64,000 nucleotides of DNA, from NCBI GenBank assembly GCA_019925095.2, contig CM034389.1, positions 28,088,935 to 28,152,934 on the forward strand, written 5' to 3'. Shown here in pieces: positions 60,656 to 64,000 of the stretch. The notes under the pieces were generated by a model, which worked only from the letters and a program-made list of their open reading frames with translations, did no database searches and was not told the origin of the DNA. Position 1 is the first letter of the stretch. Each line of letters starts with the position of its first letter. The position numbers and the translations under genes were made by a program. The stretch is from Dendrolimus kikuchii (Eukaryota; Arthropoda; Insecta; Lepidoptera; Lasiocampidae).

Positions 60656-60840
60656 ATGTTGATTAAGAAAATAATTGAAGGAATAGCGACGTAGTTATAC
60701 GATTTGTGAATCAAGTACTCACTTTACGAAGTACAATTCATAGGCAGCCAGGAAATTGTAGGAAGATCTTGCGTGCAGCCTGCAAAGACGGAGCTTCTCG
60801 CATTCGTCCTCTTCCTCGCTAGAAATAAAAAGAATATGAC

Positions 60841-61196
60841 TAGTTTCATATCATCTCAGTTTCATATCATCTCAGTTTCATATCATCTCAGTTTCATATC
60901 ATCTCAGTTTCATATCATCTCAGTTTCATATCATCTCAGTTTCATATCATCTCAGTTTCATATCTTCTCAGTTTCATATCATCTCAGTTTCATATCATCT
61001 CAGTTTCATATCATCTCAGTTTCATATCATCTCAGTTTCATATCATCTCAGTTTCATATCATCTCAGTTTCATATCATCTCAGTTTCATATCATCTCAGT
61101 TTCATATCATCTCAGTTTCATATCATCTCAGTTTCATATCATCTCAGTTTCATATCATCTCAGTTTCATATCATCTCAGTTTCATATCATCTCATA
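60841..61196. repeat. 16-bp minisatellite (TTTCATATCATCTCAG)
   Basis: About 22 nearly perfect units of 16 bases, one with TCTTCTCAG. Very homogeneous, so recently expanded or homogenised. One frame is open only because of the repeat. Confidence 0.95.
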
Positions 61197-61390
61197 ACAG
61201 ATTTCTGGGAAGCGAACATCCCATAAAAAATAGCAAAGTATTTATGAATTTAGACTTAAATAAGTTCTTGTATGGCCCTAAAGTGCGCCAAGTCGATCTT
61301 GTTCATGATGCCAGTGCTATATAATGGCGCCCATTTGGAGGATGTGTCTGACCTATCCTGTCTGGGTACGTTCCATTAGAGACTCACAGT

Positions 61391-61580
61391 GACCGCGATT
61401 TTTCCCGTTTCACTTGCTTGCCGGCGTTACAATCGTAAACTTAATTGAAACGGTTATTCGACCCACCTCTTGATATGGGTGGTTGTGTGATCGAAAATGA
61501 TGACGTACAAAGCCTTGTGGAACGGCTAACGGAACATTTTGGGCGTTGTGAGCTACAAATGGAACGCGCTATCTATTTTT
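61391..61580 (+). repeat. DNA-transposon-like repeat fragments
   Basis: GATTTTTCCCGTTTCACTTG and ACATTTTGGGCGTTGTGAGC are shared with 62930-63225 and 12888-13000. Probably pieces of one non-autonomous element family. Confidence 0.55.
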
Positions 61581-61589
61581 TATTATTAT

Positions 61590-61865
61590 TAATATCTCTA
61601 CGGACTCGAGTTCCGTACCCTTTTTTACTACTTAATTTCTATGAAAAATTTGAGACTCCATACACGCTTATTGTTTATTTTTGTTAGTGTATGTGACATT
61701 ATATGTAGTAATTTTTATGTTTTGGTGTACCTTAAGAATAACTTATTATATTAATCTATTGTAATTTTAATACTAAACTTATACTAATGTAGAGTGTATC
61801 TGTTACATGCTGGTGTTGTGAGGAAGTGCATGTGCAGTGTTGGCCTTATATCGATTCTTATATAT
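61590..61865 (+). repeat. LINE-tail-like repeat, family H copy 4
   Basis: ACGGACTCGAGTTCCGTACC to GCAGTGTTGGCCTTATATCG; inverse of 262-505 and 28436-28705. Confidence 0.7.
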
Positions 61866-62477
61866 AGTCCTATCTAGTGCCATGTGTTTTGTTTTTTTTT
61901 CGCGCTGTCTGTTTTGTCGTATTGCTCTTTTTGAAGACTTATTGAGATAACTATTTCAAACTATATAAATATATGTATTTAATCTTTTTACAATTGTTTT
62001 GGCATGATTTTTTTTTCTTTTTTGATACTTTCTTTTCACTTTGTATTTTATTTGCTTCTGTGTATATGTATGTCACTTTAAAGGCCCTAACGGAAGATCA
62101 GCGCTGGTTAACCCAATCCAATTTAGAGCTCCACTTGCTTGGTTTTTTTTTTATTTACTTCATTTTACATTTATTTATTTATGCTAGTGTAACATAACAT
62201 ATTCATATCTTTTTTGTTTCTCTTTCTTCTTATAAATGCTTGTGACCTTAGAATGCTAACTAAAGAATCTTCTGGAATTATACGCTAGTATAAATACGCA
62301 GCCTTGACTTTTTTGTATTTAAAGTTTGTAATACGTAATGCGACTACATGTGGTGTTCATATGAAGTCACGGTCATCCAATAACAACAAGCAATGCAATC
62401 TTAGTAAATAATTGTGTTAAATTTAAATTAAGTTTTGAATATCATATAAACAATAGTCAAATACTCAGTATTTTTTA

Positions 62478-62795
62478 TCCGTGCAGGAACGGAGAAAGAA
62501 TACAATTTCCTGCGGCCGGGCGGCCTGTCGTAAGAGGCGACTAAACAACCCACATCCAGATGGTAGGGTATTTGCCCGACTGGATGGCTACCACCCCTGG
62601 TCTAAAGCATGTCGCCATAACAACCTTGAGTTGTGTTCCGGCATTAGTGACCAGGTTCCAGTTTCCCTTAAGAGAGCAGCAGCGCATTTGTAGCAACTTT
62701 GGTGTTGCAAATGTCCATAGGCGATGGTAACTGCTTTCCATTACGTGGGCCGTCTGCCTGTCTGCTGAACTCCTGCAATAAAAAAAAAAAAAAAA
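62478..62795 (+). repeat. A-tailed SINE-like repeat, copy 16
   Basis: Full-length sense copy with an A-run of about 15. Confidence 0.87.
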
Positions 62796-62914
62796 TTTAC
62801 AGAAACATTCAAAAAAGTCTATATTTTTAAATATTTTACCTATTTAAAGGCGAAATGGAACTCTGAAGGTATCACACTGGTTACTATTATGGCTACGGCA
62901 GATGAGACTCACAA

Positions 62915-63225
62915 CGCTCACGTTCACGACCGTGATTTTTCCCGTTCCACTTGCTTGCGGACTTTACAATCATAAACTCTAGTGGAACGGATTATGCGTT
63001 AATGTCATAAACGACGAAATACACAAATGTCATTGGTTGATTTGAAAATCGCGCCATTTTCAATGTCAAGAGATGGAGAGAATTAATGCTCTGTAGTCAA
63101 TTGTGTGATCGAAAATGTTAACATCATTAGTGACGTTTTCGCCACGACCATGACAACCGTGGTCGCCATGTGGAACGGTTGACGGAGCATTTTGAGCGTT
63201 GTGAGCTACTAGCGGAATCAATCAT
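62915..63225 (+). repeat. DNA-transposon-like repeat
   Basis: Contains GATTTTTCCCGTTCCACTTG at the left and GGTCGCCATGTGGAACGG at the right; partly inverse to 12888-13000. Confidence 0.55.
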
Positions 63226-63509
63226 CTCGGGAAACATATTTGACAGATATCATTTGGCGTATAAAAGAAATGCATGATTTTTTTTATTACATAACTAGCG
63301 GGCCCGGCAGTAGTTGTCACGGTCTGAAAAATAAAAATCTAGGTCCCGATTGCAGTGTCACCTACTGGGTCTAATTGTGGATACAAACCTTTCTTGAATC
63401 TACTGCAACACACAAGAAATGTCATCAAAATCAAACTTGACAATAGAGAATTGAGATAGACTCTTACCTCCTCTTGGTCCTGATTTGCGGGAAGTCAGTG
63501 TCAGGAACC

Positions 63510-63665
63510 ATGTCCAAATTAAACATCGGGCTTATAAACCTTTTAGCTATTTTATGTTCTTCGTTGACATTTGTTTGGAGACCTGGAAATATAGAAATCA
63601 ATCATTTAAAAGCTATAAATGTTATAGGAAAATTATGCATGAATGTGAATGGCTCTTACGTATAA
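63510..63665 (+). CDS. Weak candidate first exon of a small secreted protein
   Basis: ATG at 63510 (context GAACCATGTCC) opens MSKLNIGLINLLAILCSSLT, which resembles a signal peptide, then FVWRPGNIEINHLKAINVIG and a stop at 63665; a GTATAA donor-like site overlaps the end. There is no recognisable family and no second exon before the window ends. Chance is quite possible. Confidence 0.2.
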   Translation: MSKLNIGLINLLAILCSSLTFVWRPGNIEINHLKAINVIGKLCMNVNGSYV

Positions 63666-63765
63666 TGAGTCGATTAACATTTCTATTCATCAGCCTAGGT
63701 CATAAAACCTTAAAAACACATATTTTCGAAAATAATTTGGCGCATACTAAGTTAATTGCAATATT

Positions 63766-64000
63766 ATCCGTGCAGGAACGGAGAAAGAATACAATTTCCT
63801 GCGTTGGGGCGGCCTGTTGTAAGAGGCGACAAAGCAACCCACAACTTGATGGTAGGGTATTTGCCCATCTGAATGGCTACAACCACTGGTCTAGAGTATG
63901 CCACCATAACAACCTTGAGTTGTGTTCCGGCATTAGTGACCTGGCTCCAGTCTCCCTTAACTTTGCTGTTGCAAATGTCCATAGGCGATGGTAACCGCTT
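63766..64000 (+). repeat. A-tailed SINE-like repeat, copy 17 (cut by window edge)
   Basis: Sense copy starting ATCCGTGCAGGAACGG; lacks the GAGAGCAGCAGCGC segment; A-tail outside the window. Confidence 0.85.

Noticed and set aside
60773..61324. Open frame of 183 codons with a 16-residue period
   Set aside because: Direct product of the 16-bp minisatellite; no independent coding evidence.

Overview
The window is nuclear DNA of a moth or butterfly (Lepidoptera). The evidence is short GT-AG exons in long AT-rich introns, a dense load of tRNA-derived SINEs, Helitron-like elements whose ends read as a palindromic CCGCGG hairpin plus CTAG, RTE-type LINE tails, and mag-like Ty3/gypsy elements with LTRs near 80-110 bp. 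Only two host genes are well supported, both on the plus strand. CFAP20 (Bug22) is a two-exon gene at 3444-5184. NOMO, the lumenal Ig-like subunit of the ER multipass translocon (BOS complex), starts 1.1 kb downstream and spreads over 48 kb (6260-54663). I recover 18 NOMO exons with consistent phases (about 1064 codons).

NOMO is incomplete as read here. One exon (about 55 codons, the fourth Ig-like repeat) is absent between 11971 and 18026. Another (about 45-50 codons, the last lumenal segment before the transmembrane helix) is absent between 47634 and 54412, and there the flanking phases cannot be joined. The two gaps fall in the introns carrying the two longest retroelements, a mag-like element at 13104-17454 and a Jockey-type LINE at about 48844-53240. 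Deletion at those insertions or local misassembly would both explain this.

Retroelements by region. (i) 13104-17454, minus: gag-pol with one uninterrupted 1343-aa frame and identical 78-bp terminal repeats. (ii) 43356-45697, minus: a second gypsy family, truncated in RT. It is bounded by the same 34-bp LTR end in inverted orientation and by a 5-bp CGACA target duplication. This is the most unusual structure in the window. (iii) 48844 to about 53240, plus: Jockey-type LINE with intact ORF1 and an ORF2 that loses its C-terminus at an abrupt junction. (iv) Three solo LTRs of a third LTR family, each with a 4-bp target duplication (10295-10886, 41224-41737, 42685-43163).

Among short repeats, the commonest is a roughly 300-bp A-tailed element (17 copies, most in NOMO introns or downstream). 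Also present are a tRNA-derived SINE, a second SINE class, RTE-like LINE tails ending in ATGT repeats, Helitron-like elements (two with 9-bp minisatellites), TTAA-flanked piggyBac-like elements, foldback elements, and 16-bp and 32-bp minisatellites. Downstream of NOMO (54664-64000) I find almost only repeats, plus two weak exon candidates. No tRNA, rRNA or CRISPR features were seen.
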